DNA of 64,000 nucleotides from positions 83,322-147,321 of the forward strand of contig NZ_LNSB01000004.1 in NCBI RefSeq assembly GCF_001468285.1. Direction: 5' to 3'. Below the pieces are notes generated by a model, which had not been told where the DNA came from, ran no database searches, and worked only from the letters and a program-made list of their open reading frames with translations. The DNA is from Sphingopyxis sp. HIX (GTDB lineage: Bacteria; Pseudomonadota; Alphaproteobacteria; Sphingomonadales; Sphingomonadaceae). Of this stretch, positions 42,496 to 52,063 are shown in pieces; positions within the stretch are counted from its first letter, which is position 1, and each line of letters starts with the position of its first letter. Both the position numbers and the translations under genes were made by a program.

Positions 42496-43871
42496 CCATC
42501 AGCCTGTTCGAATTGTTCAAGATCGGCGTCGGCCCGTCGAGTTCGCACACCGTCGGTCCGATGGTCGCGGCGCGGCGCTTCACGGTGTGGCTCGACGAGC
42601 AGGGGCTGCTGACGCGGACCGCGCATGTCGAGGCCGACCTCTACGGCTCGCTCGCGCTGACCGGGAAGGGGCACGCCGCCGATACCGCGGTGGTCGCGGG
42701 GCTCGCCGGCGAGATCCCCGCCTCGACCAGCCTTGCCGCGATCAAGGCGCATTGGGACCGGGCGGAGAGCGAGGGCTTCCTCTACCTGCTCGGGCGCCAG
42801 CGCGTGCGCTTCCAGCCGGCGCGCGACCTGCATTTCCAGATGCGCCAGCGCCAGCCCTTTCACAGCAATGCGCTGAGCTTCACCGCGCGCGACGGCGACG
42901 GCGAAATCCTCGCGAAACGCATGTATTTCTCGATCGGCGGCGGCTTCGTCGTCGACGAGGACGAGGCGGGGCGCAACAGCCGCGGCGCGGAGGACGAGGT
43001 CGAACTTCCTCACGCCTTCACCTCGGGCGCCGACCTGCTCGCCATGGGCGCGGCGTCGAGCAAGAGCTTTGCCGAGATGATGCTCGACAACGAGCTGGCG
43101 CACCGGTCGCTGGAAGAAGTCGAGGCGGGGCTCGATGCGATCGCGGGGGCGATGGACGCGTCGATCGACGCGGGCTGTTCGAGCATGGGGGTGCTGCCCG
43201 GCGGGCTGAAGGTCAAACGCCGCGCGCCGCAGATCGCCGCCGACATCCGCGCGCGCCACGAGCAAAATCTGTCCGATCCGATGGCGATGATGGACTGGAT
43301 CAACCTGTGGGCGATGGCGGTGAACGAGGAAAATGCCGCGGGCGGCAAGGTCGTCACCGCGCCGACCAACGGCGCGGCGGGGATCATCCCGGCGGTGATC
43401 CGCTATTATAGACGCAGCTATCGCGGCGACGCGAAGGGCGTGCGTATCTTCCTGCTTGCCGCGGGCGCGGTCGGCGCGCTCTACAAGCGCAACGCCAGCA
43501 TCTCGGGCGCCGAGGTCGGCTGCCAGGGCGAGGTCGGCGTCGCCTGTTCGATGGCGGCGGCGGGGCTGACCGCAGCCTTGGGCGGCACCAACGCGCAGGT
43601 CGAAAACGCCGCCGAGATCGGCATGGAGCATAACCTCGGCCTCACTTGTGATCCGATCGGCGGGCTGGTGCAGATCCCGTGCATCGAGCGCAACGCGATG
43701 GGCGCGATTAAGGCGATCGATGCCAGCCGCATCGCGATGATCGGCGACGGCACGCATGTCGTCAGCCTCGACACGGTGATCGCGACGATGCTGCAGACGG
43801 GCCGCGACATGCGCGACAAATATAAGGAAACGTCGAAGGGCGGGCTGGCGGTCAGCGTGGTGGAGTGTTGA
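42492..43871 (+). CDS. sdaA: L-serine ammonia-lyase, iron-sulfur dependent
   Basis: A 459-residue L-serine dehydratase of the single-chain type that turns L-serine into pyruvate and ammonia. The beta part begins [20 protein letters not shown]; the alpha part has [18 protein letters not shown] and the cluster cysteines in [16 protein letters not shown] and IPCIERN. The length matches the standard SdaA. It starts at ATG 42492, overlapping the acyltransferase stop. After it the G+C content drops sharply. Confidence 0.95.
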   Translation: MTISLFELFKIGVGPSSSHTVGPMVAARRFTVWLDEQGLLTRTAHVEADLYGSLALTGKGHAADTAVVAGLAGEIPASTSLAAIKAHWDRAESEGFLYLLGRQRVRFQPARDLHFQMRQRQPFHSNALSFTARDGDGEILAKRMYFSIGGGFVVDEDEAGRNSRGAEDEVELPHAFTSGADLLAMGAASSKSFAEMMLDNELAHRSLEEVEAGLDAIAGAMDASIDAGCSSMGVLPGGLKVKRRAPQIAADIRARHEQNLSDPMAMMDWINLWAMAVNEENAAGGKVVTAPTNGAAGIIPAVIRYYRRSYRGDAKGVRIFLLAAGAVGALYKRNASISGAEVGCQGEVGVACSMAAAGLTAALGGTNAQVENAAEIGMEHNLGLTCDPIGGLVQIPCIERNAMGAIKAIDASRIAMIGDGTHVVSLDTVIATMLQTGRDMRDKYKETSKGGLAVSVVEC

Positions 43872-43891
43872 TGGGCGCGCGTCGCTTTCGG

Positions 43892-44206
43892 TTACTTGCC
43901 TGCAAGCCACTCGAATTCGAAGGTCGCATGGTCGCTTACGACTAACGTGATTCCGTCATCGTTGAGATTGCCATTCAGAAGTTCTTTGGCAGTCTCTCGG
44001 AAATCGCCTTCGACCAAGCTGTTTATGCCTGGCATTTCGTTCTCTCGGCCGACAAAGTCGGCCGTCGATACGCAATCCCTGCGGCCACTAGAGAAAATAT
44101 CAATCATGCGCGGGACGTCGCCGTGAGCATCGACTTCGTAAAAGATCACTACGGGATCTTCGCTCTCCTGATGGCGCCAATCACAGCGATAGTAAGACAG
44201 CAACAT
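43892..44206 (-). CDS. DUF6881-like protein on a low-G+C segment
   Basis: A 104-residue protein: MLLSYYRCDWRHQESEDPVV, then IFYEVDAHGDVPRMIDIFSSG, INSLVEGDFRETAKELLN and a final ATFEFEWLAGK. This order resembles, from memory, the DUF6881 family, whose members are often immunity-like or accessory genes of unknown function. Base 43921-43980 is about half G+C by count, well below the roughly two thirds elsewhere, and codon use differs, so recent transfer is likely. It has no partner toxin in the window and sits convergent to sdaA. Confidence 0.6.
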   Translation of the reverse strand: MLLSYYRCDWRHQESEDPVVIFYEVDAHGDVPRMIDIFSSGRRDCVSTADFVGRENEMPGINSLVEGDFRETAKELLNGNLNDDGITLVVSDHATFEFEWLAGK

Positions 44207-44286
44207 GACGTTGCTGTACTTGGGCTTTGGAATGACGGCAATTGCGACGTTCGGAAGAAAGCTAGCAGACGAGTGGCGCGGGAAGC

Positions 44287-45165
44287 TCAGCCGAGATTAC
44301 GTCCAAGAAAATCGCGCACCAGCGGCAGCGCTTCCTCGAAATGCGTTTCGAGCAGCCAATGCCCCGCACCCTCGATGAGGTGGAGTTCGGCATCGGGCAA
44401 ATCGCGCAGATAGGCGCGCGCCGCCTCCGCGGGCATATAGCCGTCCTCGGGCCCCCAGACGATCAGCGCCGGCGGCCGATGCTCGCGCAGATACGCCTGA
44501 TAGCGCGGGAACCAGGCGAGGTTCGCTTCGAGCTTTTCCATCAGCCCGACCGCCATCGCGCGGCGAACGGGCGTGTCCATCAGCGGCCAGTGCAATTTCC
44601 ACAAGTCGGGCGGCACGCGCGCCGCGATCTCGTCCGCGACCTCGCCGATGAACTCGTCGCGGAAGCCTTCCTCGCTGACGGCTTCCTCCAGCGGCTTGTG
44701 CTTTTCGGGCGTCTTGTCGGCCCACCACGCCTTGATCGTCGCATATTTGGGGCCGAGCACATCCTCGTAGATGTCGCCGTTCTGGACGATCAGCGCCGCG
44801 ACGCGCCCCGGAAAGGCGATCGCGTGGCGCAGCCCGATCTGCGAGCCATAGTCGTGGAGCCAGAGCGCGTAGCGGTCGAGCCCTAGCGCGTCGGCGACGT
44901 CGGCGAGCACCGCGGCATAAGCGTCGAAATCATAAGCGAAGGCCTGCGGGTCGGGGGTGTCGCTATAGCCGAAGCCCGGCCAGTCGAACGCCACCGTGCG
45001 CCAGCGGTCGGCGAGCGCGGGCATCAGGCGGCGATATTGAAAGGAGGAGCAGGGATAGCCGTGCGGGAGGAGCAGGACCGGCGCATCGGGCGGCCCCGCC
45101 TCGCGCACGAAGATCCGGTGGGTTCCAGCGTCGATCCAGCGGTGGGTTGTATCGGTGGCGGGCAT
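44287..45165 (-). CDS. Alpha/beta hydrolase, haloalkane dehalogenase/epoxide hydrolase type
   Basis: A 292-residue alpha/beta hydrolase whose nucleophile is Asp105 in LHDYGSQIG, not serine, as in haloalkane dehalogenases and epoxide hydrolases. HGYP (35-38) forms the oxyanion side and GAGHWLLE holds the histidine; the acid is probably in [10 protein letters not shown]. The lid is the region between about 135 and 225. The substrate is not clear: the Trp pair of true dehalogenases is not obvious, so an epoxide or fluoroacetate-like substrate is also possible. The ATG at 45165 is preferred over upstream in-frame codons. Confidence 0.88.
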   Translation of the reverse strand: MPATDTTHRWIDAGTHRIFVREAGPPDAPVLLLPHGYPCSSFQYRRLMPALADRWRTVAFDWPGFGYSDTPDPQAFAYDFDAYAAVLADVADALGLDRYALWLHDYGSQIGLRHAIAFPGRVAALIVQNGDIYEDVLGPKYATIKAWWADKTPEKHKPLEEAVSEEGFRDEFIGEVADEIAARVPPDLWKLHWPLMDTPVRRAMAVGLMEKLEANLAWFPRYQAYLREHRPPALIVWGPEDGYMPAEAARAYLRDLPDAELHLIEGAGHWLLETHFEEALPLVRDFLGRNLG

Positions 45166-45355
45166 CTCGTCTCTCGCTTGGGGTCTTTCATCGAGCAATG
45201 CGCCCCTGCTTGTCGCCGTTCCCCGCCGCCGCCAATCGGGCGACCACATGTTTCGCCGCGGAGCCGAATGCCCGGCGGAGGCGCTACGAGCGGCCGCCGC
45301 ACTTGCATTGCCGCTGCATTTGCCTGATTGGAGCCGCCGAGAAGGAGACCGCCCC

Positions 45356-46468
45356 ATGAAGACCCGCGCCGCCGTCGCATTCGAAGCGAAGAAGCCGCTC
45401 GAAATCGTCGAACTCGACCTCGAAGGCCCGAAGGCGGGCGAGGTGCTGGTCGAGATCATGGCGACGGGCATCTGCCACACCGACGCCTATACGCTCGACG
45501 GTTTCGACAGCGAGGGCATCTTCCCGAGCGTGCTGGGGCATGAGGGCGCGGGCGTGGTGCGCGAGGTCGGTGCGGGCGTCACCAGCGTGAAGCCCGGCGA
45601 CCATGTGATCCCGCTCTACACGCCGGAATGCCGCCAGTGCAAAAGCTGCCTCAGCGGCAAGACCAACCTCTGCACCGCGATCCGCGCCACGCAGGGCAAG
45701 GGGCTGATGCCCGACGGCACGACGCGCTTTTCGTACAAGGGCCAGCCGATCTTCCATTATATGGGCTGCTCGACCTTCTCGAACTTCACCGTGCTGCCCG
45801 AGATCGCGGTCGCCAAGATCCGCGCGGACGCGCCCTTCCAGTCGAGCTGCTACATCGGCTGCGGCGTGACCACCGGGGTCGGCGCGGTGATCAACACCGC
45901 GAAGGTGCAGGTCGGCGACAATGTCGTCGTCTTCGGGCTGGGCGGCATCGGACTCAACGTGATCCAGGGCGCGCGGCTGGCGGGCGCCGACAAGATCATC
46001 GGCGTCGACATCAACGGGGCCCGAGAGGAATGGGGCCGCAAGTTCGGCATGACCGACTTCCTCAATTCGAAGGGCATGAGCCGCGAGGATGTCGTCGCGG
46101 CGATCGTTGCGATGACCGACGGCGGCGCCGATTATACGTTCGACGCGACGGGCAATACCGAGGTGATGCGGATTGCGCTGGAGGCCTGCCACCGCGGCTG
46201 GGGCACCTCGATCATCATCGGCGTCGCCGAGGCGGGCAAGGAAATCGCGACGCGGCCGTTCCAGCTCGTCACCGGGCGCAACTGGCGGGGCACCGCCTTC
46301 GGCGGCGCGAAGGGCCGTACCGACGTGCCGAAGATCGTCGACATGTATATGACCGGCAAGATCGAGATCGACCCGATGATCACGCACGTGATGGGGCTGG
46401 AAGAGATCAACAAGGGTTTCGACCTGATGCACGCGGGGGAAAGCATCCGCAGCGTCGTGGTTTACTGA
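45356..46468 (+). CDS. frmA: S-(hydroxymethyl)glutathione dehydrogenase, class III alcohol dehydrogenase
   Basis: A 370-residue zinc alcohol dehydrogenase. [20 protein letters not shown] begins it; [16 protein letters not shown] and GHEGAGVV carry catalytic zinc ligands, [16 protein letters not shown] the structural zinc, [13 protein letters not shown] the NAD site and [12 protein letters not shown] the class III substrate region. It oxidises the formaldehyde-glutathione adduct to S-formylglutathione; the next step is the hydrolase at 50133. AAGGAG lies before the ATG at 45356. A family D repeat and purU follow. Confidence 0.97.
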   Translation: MKTRAAVAFEAKKPLEIVELDLEGPKAGEVLVEIMATGICHTDAYTLDGFDSEGIFPSVLGHEGAGVVREVGAGVTSVKPGDHVIPLYTPECRQCKSCLSGKTNLCTAIRATQGKGLMPDGTTRFSYKGQPIFHYMGCSTFSNFTVLPEIAVAKIRADAPFQSSCYIGCGVTTGVGAVINTAKVQVGDNVVVFGLGGIGLNVIQGARLAGADKIIGVDINGAREEWGRKFGMTDFLNSKGMSREDVVAAIVAMTDGGADYTFDATGNTEVMRIALEACHRGWGTSIIIGVAEAGKEIATRPFQLVTGRNWRGTAFGGAKGRTDVPKIVDMYMTGKIEIDPMITHVMGLEEINKGFDLMHAGESIRSVVVY

Positions 46469-46480
46469 GCTTTCTAATTT

Positions 46481-46571
46481 TCCGTTCGTGCTGAGCTTGT
46501 CGAAGCACCGTTCTTCCTCCATGCGGCGGCACGAAGAAGAGCGGCCCTTCGACAAGCTCAGGGCGAACGGA
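46481..46571. repeat. Dispersed inverted repeat, family D
   Basis: TCCGTTCG at 46481 and CGAACGGA at the far end, with CTGAGCTTGTCGAAG (about 46491-46505) and CTTCGACAAGCTCAG inside, make a 91-base inverted repeat between frmA and purU. The CTTCGACAAGCTCAG core is common in many bacterial genomes. The purU Shine-Dalgarno GGGGAG follows directly. Confidence 0.85.
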
Positions 46572-46587
46572 GTTGGGGAGTGACGAT

Positions 46588-47448
46588 TTGACCGGTCCCT
46601 ATGTCCTGACCTTCAGCTGCGGCGACGCGGTGGGCATCGTCGCGGCGGTGACCGGGCTGCTCGCCGACCACGACGGCTTCATCCTCGACAGCCAGCAATA
46701 TGCCGACCTCGACACCGGCCGCTTTTTCATGCGCGTCGAGTTTCGCGGCGAAGGCCCGCGCTTTCCCGACGGACTGGCGGGCGTACAGGCGGCCTTCGCG
46801 CCGATCGTAACCCGCTTCGCGATGGACGCGCGGATCAGCGACCGCGCCGCCAAGCCGCGCTTCGTCATCGCGGTGTCGCAGGGCAGCCACTGCCTCAACG
46901 ATTTGCTCCACCGCTGGTCGACCGGCAATCTCGCGATCGACATCGTCGGCGTGGTGTCGAACCATGAGGCGCAGCGGCGCCTGTCCGAATGGCACGGCGT
47001 GCCTTTCCATTATTTGCCCGTCGGCGACGCGAACCGTGCCGAACAGGAACAGGCGATCCTCGATGTCATGGCGCGCGGTGGGGCCGAATATCTGGTCCTC
47101 GCGCGCTACATGCAGATATTGTCGAGCGACCTGTCGGCGCGGCTCGCGGGGCGCTGCATCAACATCCACCACAGTTTCCTGCCCGGTTTCAAGGGCGCCA
47201 AACCCTATCACCGTGCGCACGAGCGCGGGGTCAAGCTGATCGGTGCGACCGCGCATTTCGTCACCGGCGACCTCGACGAGGGACCGATCATCGAACAGGC
47301 GGTCGAGCGCGTCGACCACCGCGACGGCGTCGACGACCTGATCCGCATCGGCCGCGACGTCGAAGCGCAGGTGCTGGCGCGCGCGGTGCGCTGGGTCGCC
47401 GAGCAGCGCGTGCTGATCGACGGGCGCAAGACGGTGGTGTTCCGCTAG
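46588..47448 (+). CDS. purU: Formyltetrahydrofolate deformylase
   Basis: A 286-residue PurU: an N-terminal ACT domain (YVLTFSCGDAVGIVAAVTGL) followed by a formyltransferase-type hydrolase domain with AVSQGSHCLNDLL, ARYMQILSS, NIHHSFLPGFKGAKPYHRA and FVTGDLDEGPII. It splits 10-formyltetrahydrofolate to formate and tetrahydrofolate. The start is taken as TTG 46588, seven bases after GGGGAG; TTG 46573 is an alternative, and no ATG is available. Its place between the two formaldehyde genes suggests a role in one-carbon balance. Confidence 0.9.
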   Translation: MTGPYVLTFSCGDAVGIVAAVTGLLADHDGFILDSQQYADLDTGRFFMRVEFRGEGPRFPDGLAGVQAAFAPIVTRFAMDARISDRAAKPRFVIAVSQGSHCLNDLLHRWSTGNLAIDIVGVVSNHEAQRRLSEWHGVPFHYLPVGDANRAEQEQAILDVMARGGAEYLVLARYMQILSSDLSARLAGRCINIHHSFLPGFKGAKPYHRAHERGVKLIGATAHFVTGDLDEGPIIEQAVERVDHRDGVDDLIRIGRDVEAQVLARAVRWVAEQRVLIDGRKTVVFR

Positions 47449-47550
47449 TTCGTCGTTTTCGGTGAACGCGCAACATCTTCGTGGCTGGCCCCGGGCGGAC
47501 GGGCAGGGTAGGTATCGAATCGCAACCATAATCAGGAGGAGCCAGGAACG

Positions 47551-47931
47551 ATGTACAGTCACAATATGGTCGGATCGAACGACATCGAGGCATCGAAGAA
47601 ATTCTACGATGCGACCTTCGCGGCGCTGGGCGGCAAGCCCGCGATCGTCGACGACAAGGGCCGGCTGATCTACATGCACAACGGCGGGCTGTTCCTCGTC
47701 GGCAAGCCGATCGACGGCGAGGCGGCGACGGTCGGCAACGGCTGCACCATCGGTTTCGCGATGGAGGGGCCCGAGCAGGCCAAGGCCTGGCACGACGCGG
47801 GCGTCGCCAATGGCGGCACCTCGATCGAAGACCCGCCGGGCGTGCGCGAAGGCGGCTTCGGCGCGATGTATCTCGCCTATCTGCGCGATCCGTCGGGCAA
47901 CAAGCTCTGCGCGCTCCACCGGATCGTCTGA
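47551..47931 (+). CDS. VOC family glyoxalase/bleomycin resistance-like protein
   Basis: A 126-residue vicinal oxygen chelate protein: MYSHNMVGSNDIEASKKFYD at the start and YLRDPSGNKLCALHRIV at the end are the two metal-side halves of the fold. Known VOC enzymes handle methylglyoxal, aromatic rings or antibiotics; relatives of this exact type are mostly uncharacterised. AGGAGG lies about ten bases before the ATG. The YbaK gene follows after eight bases, so the two are likely co-transcribed. Confidence 0.9.
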   Translation: MYSHNMVGSNDIEASKKFYDATFAALGGKPAIVDDKGRLIYMHNGGLFLVGKPIDGEAATVGNGCTIGFAMEGPEQAKAWHDAGVANGGTSIEDPPGVREGGFGAMYLAYLRDPSGNKLCALHRIV

Positions 47932-47939
47932 GGACCTTC

Positions 47940-48440
47940 ATGCGAGGCGAAGCGGGATTGCTGGCGGATTTGGACGCGCTCGCCATCCCCTTCGGCTCCT
48001 ATGAGCATGTCGCGGTGTTCACCGTCGCCGAAAGCGACGAAGTGAACGCCGCGATTCCGGGGGCGCACACCAAGAATCTGTTCCTCAAGGACAATGGCGG
48101 CGCCTATTGGCTCGTCACCGTCCCGGGCGAGGCGCGCGTCGACCTGAAGGCGCTGCCCGCCGCGATTGGCAGCAAGCGTATGAGCTTCGGCAAGGCCGAG
48201 GATATGGAGCGCTTGCTGGGGATCAAGCCGGGTTCGGTGACCCCGCTGGCCGCGATCAACGCGCAGCCGGGCAGCATCGGGGTGGTCATCGACGCGGGGC
48301 TGGCGGCCGCCGACACGGTCAACGTCCACCCGCTGCGCAACACCGGCACGCTGGGATTGTCGGGCGCCGCGATCCTCGACCTGCTGCGCCACTGGGGGCA
48401 TGCGCCGCAGGTGGCGGCGATCCCGATTCAGGCCGCATAA
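47940..48440 (+). CDS. Prolyl-tRNA editing-type deacylase (YbaK/ProX)
   Basis: A 166-residue YbaK/ProX-domain protein with HTKNLFLKDNGGAYWLVTV, GSKRMSFGKAEDME and GSVTPLAAINA, the pattern of PrdX-like free-standing editing domains that clear mischarged prolyl-tRNA or alanyl-tRNA(Pro). Lys in KNLFLKD is the conserved catalytic residue. It is cytosolic. Eight bases separate it from the VOC gene. Two A-rich bases after the stop run into the terminator of the convergent small gene. Confidence 0.9.
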   Translation: MRGEAGLLADLDALAIPFGSYEHVAVFTVAESDEVNAAIPGAHTKNLFLKDNGGAYWLVTVPGEARVDLKALPAAIGSKRMSFGKAEDMERLLGIKPGSVTPLAAINAQPGSIGVVIDAGLAAADTVNVHPLRNTGTLGLSGAAILDLLRHWGHAPQVAAIPIQAA

Positions 48441-48473
48441 AAAGGCCGCCGAAGCGCAAAGCTTCGACGGCCT
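48439..48473 (-). terminator. Intrinsic terminator, minus strand
   Basis: The arms AGGCCG-CCGAAGC (from 48443) and GCTTCGACGGCCT (48461-48473) pair with one bulge; on the minus strand the stem is followed by TTTTTAT. It ends the transcript of the small exported protein gene at 48501. Confidence 0.8.
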
Positions 48474-48500
48474 GCTGTGCCGGGTGTTCCGGCGCGACCC

Positions 48501-48722
48501 TTACCGCTGGGGTTCGGATTTCGGCTCTTCCTTGGGCGCCGGCTTGTCGTCCGGCTTGGGCTCGCCGTCGGGCGACGGGGTCGGTGCCGGGTCGGTGCCC
48601 GGCTTTTCGTCGGGCTTGGGCGCCGGCTCTTCCTTCTTCGGCGCGTCGGGCTCGTAAGCGCTCGCCAGCGGTGCGATGAGAAGGCTCGCCGCCGCGGCGG
48701 CCATGATCGAAATCTTGCGCAT
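48501..48722 (-). CDS. Small exported Pro/Lys/Glu-rich protein
   Basis: A 73-residue protein with a clear signal peptide (MRKISIMAAAAASLLIAPLA, cleavage near ASA) and a mature part of about 50 residues made almost only of Pro, Lys, Glu, Asp and Ala (for example PAPKPDEKPGTDPAPTPSPD). It is a low-complexity, probably unfolded periplasmic peptide such as a cell-wall spacer or ion buffer; nothing can be assigned. A terminator lies after it and it is oriented toward the YbaK gene. Confidence 0.75.
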   Translation of the reverse strand: MRKISIMAAAAASLLIAPLASAYEPDAPKKEEPAPKPDEKPGTDPAPTPSPDGEPKPDDKPAPKEEPKSEPQR

Positions 48723-48930
48723 AAATTCCCCTATGGTGGAACGTCGGACGGGGCCGCGAGCGACCCGCAATGATCCACCCCCGCTATCTGTCACGAGGGC
48801 GGACAAGCCAAAGCCTTGGCTTCGTTCGAAAGTTCCGCGGTTCGCCGCAAAGCATGTATCCGCGGGACGAACGCATTCGAACGCGGGTTGGGCGGAGCCG
48901 GAAGGCGCGTCCGGGCGATAACGGCGGGGC

Positions 48931-50064
48931 TCAGCCGGCGGCCATCGCCATCCACATCGCACCGATCAGCGTGAAGGAGCGCGGGTCGCCGGTCAGGCCG
49001 CTGTTCATCTTGTTCATGACGTAGCTGAAGGTCGCGCGGGCATCCATGTCGATGATGATCAGCGAGCCGCCATAGCCGCCCCAATAGATGGTATTGGGGT
49101 TGGGCAAGGGCACCAGCTCGCCGGGCAGGCCGAAGCCCATGCCGTAGCGGATCGGGATGCCGAGGATCAGGTCGGTGCCCGCGCTCTGCAGCTCGAGCGC
49201 CTTGCGGCAGCCGGCCTCGGACAGCAGGCGCTTGCCCTTGGCGACGCCGCCATTGGCGAGCAGCGCGTGGATTTCGGCGACGCTGCGCGCATTGCCGGTG
49301 CCGCCCGCCGCGGGGATTTCGGCGCCGCGCCAGGCGCGGGTGCGCGTCGCCGCGACATCGACGCCGGGGTTGGTGAAGGTCTTGCGCTGGATGTCGGTCG
49401 AAAAGGCGCTGATGCTGTCGGGCGGCGGGATCAGGTTGGCGACGCGGTGGTCCTCCGACGCCGGCAGGCCGATGTGGAAATCGGCGCCGAGGGGTTCGGC
49501 GATCTCCTCGCGGAAGACGGTGCCGAGCGACTTGCCGGTGATGCGGCGGACGACCTCGCCGACCAGATAGCCCTGGGTGATCGCATGATAGCCCGGCGCG
49601 CTGCCCGGTTGCCACCAAGGCGCCTGCGCCGCGAGCAGCGAGGTGACCTTCGCCCAGTCGTAGAGATCGTCGTGGGCAATCGGCACTTCCCAGCCCGACA
49701 GGCCGGCGCTGTGGCTCATCAATTGCGCTACCGTGACCTCGGCCTTGCCGTTCGCTGCGAACTCGGGCCAGTAGCGCGCGACCGGCGCCGCAAAGTCGAG
49801 TTCGCCGCGGTCGGCGACGAGCAGCGCGGTGAGCGCGGTCATCGTCTTGGTGGTCGAATAGACGTTGACGATCGTGTCGGCTTCCCATGGCCGGCTACGC
49901 GCTTCGTCGGCGTGGCCGCCCCACAGGTCGACCACCGTCTCGCCCTCGATCGTCGCGCAGAAGGAGAGGCCGACATCGGCGCCGCTCGCGAGGTTCGCCG
50001 CCATGCCCATGCGGACGGCGGCGAAGCGGTCCTGACAGATCCCGTGGATATTATTGCCCAGCAC
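48931..50064 (-). CDS. Serine hydrolase, class C beta-lactamase/esterase family
   Basis: A 377-residue penicillin-binding-protein-like serine hydrolase. The SxxK motif is STTK (about residues 69-72), the YxN-type motif is in APGYHAITQGYL and the third motif is near the GGYGGSLI stretch. The absence of a signal peptide and the ATIEGETVVDLWGGHAD segment match the EstB-like esterases or D-aminopeptidases rather than true beta-lactamases. It is cytosolic by sequence. Its start is 69 bases from the divergent formylglutathione hydrolase gene. Confidence 0.9.
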   Translation of the reverse strand: MLGNNIHGICQDRFAAVRMGMAANLASGADVGLSFCATIEGETVVDLWGGHADEARSRPWEADTIVNVYSTTKTMTALTALLVADRGELDFAAPVARYWPEFAANGKAEVTVAQLMSHSAGLSGWEVPIAHDDLYDWAKVTSLLAAQAPWWQPGSAPGYHAITQGYLVGEVVRRITGKSLGTVFREEIAEPLGADFHIGLPASEDHRVANLIPPPDSISAFSTDIQRKTFTNPGVDVAATRTRAWRGAEIPAAGGTGNARSVAEIHALLANGGVAKGKRLLSEAGCRKALELQSAGTDLILGIPIRYGMGFGLPGELVPLPNPNTIYWGGYGGSLIIIDMDARATFSYVMNKMNSGLTGDPRSFTLIGAMWMAMAAG

Positions 50065-50132
50065 GCGGCGCTCCCCTTTTGATTTTGCGCGAGCATGGAC
50101 TAGGCTCGCGAAAAGACAAGCAGGACGAGACC

Positions 50133-50981
50133 ATGCCCATCGAAACCCTCTCCACCACCCGCAGCCACGGCGGCACGCAGGGCGTGTACAAGCACGCCAG
50201 CACGACGACCGGCACCGACATGACCTTCGCGGTGTTCGTGCCCGACCATGAAAAGGGCGCGCGGCTGCCGGTGCTCTGGTATCTGTCGGGGCTGACCTGT
50301 ACCCACGCCAATGTGATGGAGAAGGGCGAATATCGCGCCGCCTGTGCCGAGCATGGGATCATCTTCATCGCGCCCGACACCTCGCCGCGGGGTGAGGGGG
50401 TGCCCGACGATCCCGAGGGCGCGTGGGACTTCGGGCTCGGCGCGGGTTTCTATGTCGATGCGACCGAGGAGCCGTGGGCGAAGCATTACCGCATGCGCAG
50501 CTATATCGAGGACGAACTGCCTTCGCTGATCCTGCGCAATTTCCCGGCGGCGGACCTGTCGCGGCAGGCGATCACCGGCCATTCGATGGGCGGCCATGGC
50601 GCGCTGACGATCGGCCTCCGCAACCAGGACCGCTTCCGCTCGGTGTCGGCCTTCTCGCCGATCGTCGCGCCGCTGGAGTGCCCGTGGGGCGAGAAGGCGC
50701 TCGGCCATTATCTGGGGCAGGAGCGCGAGGACTGGTACGCCTATGATGCATGCATGCTGCTCGAACAGGGGCTGCGCGTGCCCGACCTGCTCGTCGATCA
50801 GGGCGAGGCCGACAATTTCCTGGCCGAGCAGTTGAAGACGCATCTGCTGGCCGAGGCGTGCGAGCGCAACGGCCAGAAGGCCGAGATCCGGATGCAGCCG
50901 GGTTATGACCACAGCTATTATTTCATCTCGAGCTTCTTGGCCGAGCATGTCGCGTGGCATGCGGAGAGGTTGAAGGCGTAA
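50133..50981 (+). CDS. fghA: S-formylglutathione hydrolase
   Basis: A 282-residue esterase-D type alpha/beta hydrolase: LPVLWYLSGLTCTHANVMEK (oxyanion and substrate side), nucleophile elbow GHSMGGHGAL, acid in DQGEADNFL and histidine in YDHSYYFISSF. It hydrolyses S-formylglutathione to glutathione and formate, the second step after the dehydrogenase at 45356, so formate from it and from purU would meet in the same pool. The ATG at 50133 matches the family start. Confidence 0.96.
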   Translation: MPIETLSTTRSHGGTQGVYKHASTTTGTDMTFAVFVPDHEKGARLPVLWYLSGLTCTHANVMEKGEYRAACAEHGIIFIAPDTSPRGEGVPDDPEGAWDFGLGAGFYVDATEEPWAKHYRMRSYIEDELPSLILRNFPAADLSRQAITGHSMGGHGALTIGLRNQDRFRSVSAFSPIVAPLECPWGEKALGHYLGQEREDWYAYDACMLLEQGLRVPDLLVDQGEADNFLAEQLKTHLLAEACERNGQKAEIRMQPGYDHSYYFISSFLAEHVAWHAERLKA

Positions 50982-51011
50982 TTGCTCCCTCCCGCCTGCG
51001 GGAGGGTGGTG

Positions 51012-51995
51012 CTAGGGAATCAGCACCGTCGACCCGGTGGTGCGCCCCGCCTGCAGATCGGCATGCGCCCGCGCGACATCCTGCAGGCCGTAACGCTGCC
51101 CGACATTGATCTTCACCGCGCCGCTCTCGATCATCTCGAACACCCGCGCCGCGCCCGCGGCGCGTTCGCCGGGCGTAAGATAATAGTCGAACAGGGTCGG
51201 CCGCGTGACGAATTGCGAGCCGTTCTGCGCGAGCACGCCGAGGTTGACCCCCGTGACCGGCCCCCCGGCATTGCCGTAACTCACGATCAGCCCGCGCCGC
51301 GCGGTGGCTTTGAGCGAAACCTCCCAAGTCGCCATGCCGATACCGTCGAAGGTCACCGGCACGCCCTGGCCGTCCGTGAGGCTGCGGACATGCGCCGCGA
51401 CATCGTCGCTCTTGTAGAGCAGCACATGGTCGGCGCCCGCTTCGCGCGCCGCCTCGGCCTTGGCCTCGGTGCTGACGGTGCCGATCACGGTCGCGCCCAC
51501 GGCCTTCAGCCATTGCACGAGGATCAGCCCGACCCCGCCCGCGGCGGCGTGGACGAGTACGGGCCAGCCCGCCTCGACCTTGGCGCAGCGCTCGACGAGC
51601 ATTTCGACGGTGCACGCCTTGAGCAGCGCCGCGGCGGCGGTTTCGTCGTCGATCCCGGCGGGCAGCTTGAAGAGGGAGGAGGCGGACAGCAGGCGCGCGC
51701 TCGCGTAGGCGCCCATCGCGGGGCCGAAGGTCGCGGCGCGGTCGCCCGGCTGGAAGCCGTGCACGCCCTCGCCGACCGCGATCACCTCGCCCGCCGATTC
51801 GACGCCGAGGCCGGTGGGCAGCGGGATCTTGTAGGTGCCGTCGCGGTGGTAGGTGTCGAGATAGTTGAGCCCGATCGCGGTCTGGCGCAGCAGCACTTCG
51901 CCGGGGCCGGCTTCGCCGAGGGTCACCTCGCGCCAGTCGATGACCTCGGGACCGCCCTGGGTTTCGATGAAGGCCTGGACTGCTTGCATGACCAT
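51012..51995 (-). CDS. NADPH:quinone oxidoreductase, zinc-free MDR type
   Basis: A 327-residue medium-chain dehydrogenase/reductase without zinc ligands, of the QorA type: MQAVQAFIETQGGPEVIDWR, IGLNYLDTYHRDGTY, the NADP-binding VHAAAGGVGLILVQWLKA and a C-terminal LQAGRTTGSTVLIP. It reduces quinones with NADPH. MVMQ offers two starts (51995 and 51989). It is convergent with fghA across a 30-base gap and is followed upstream by a family C repeat. Confidence 0.94.
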   Translation of the reverse strand: MVMQAVQAFIETQGGPEVIDWREVTLGEAGPGEVLLRQTAIGLNYLDTYHRDGTYKIPLPTGLGVESAGEVIAVGEGVHGFQPGDRAATFGPAMGAYASARLLSASSLFKLPAGIDDETAAAALLKACTVEMLVERCAKVEAGWPVLVHAAAGGVGLILVQWLKAVGATVIGTVSTEAKAEAAREAGADHVLLYKSDDVAAHVRSLTDGQGVPVTFDGIGMATWEVSLKATARRGLIVSYGNAGGPVTGVNLGVLAQNGSQFVTRPTLFDYYLTPGERAAGAARVFEMIESGAVKINVGQRYGLQDVARAHADLQAGRTTGSTVLIP

Positions 51996-52063
51996 ACTCC
52001 TGCTGATGGCGCGGATTTGGGGCGGGGCAGGCAGGCGCGCAAGTGTCTATCGTCCAACATCAT

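Noticed and set aside
44123..44413. Plus-strand frame across the low-G+C gap
   Set aside because: It runs antisense to two genes and has no recognisable domain or ribosome binding site.
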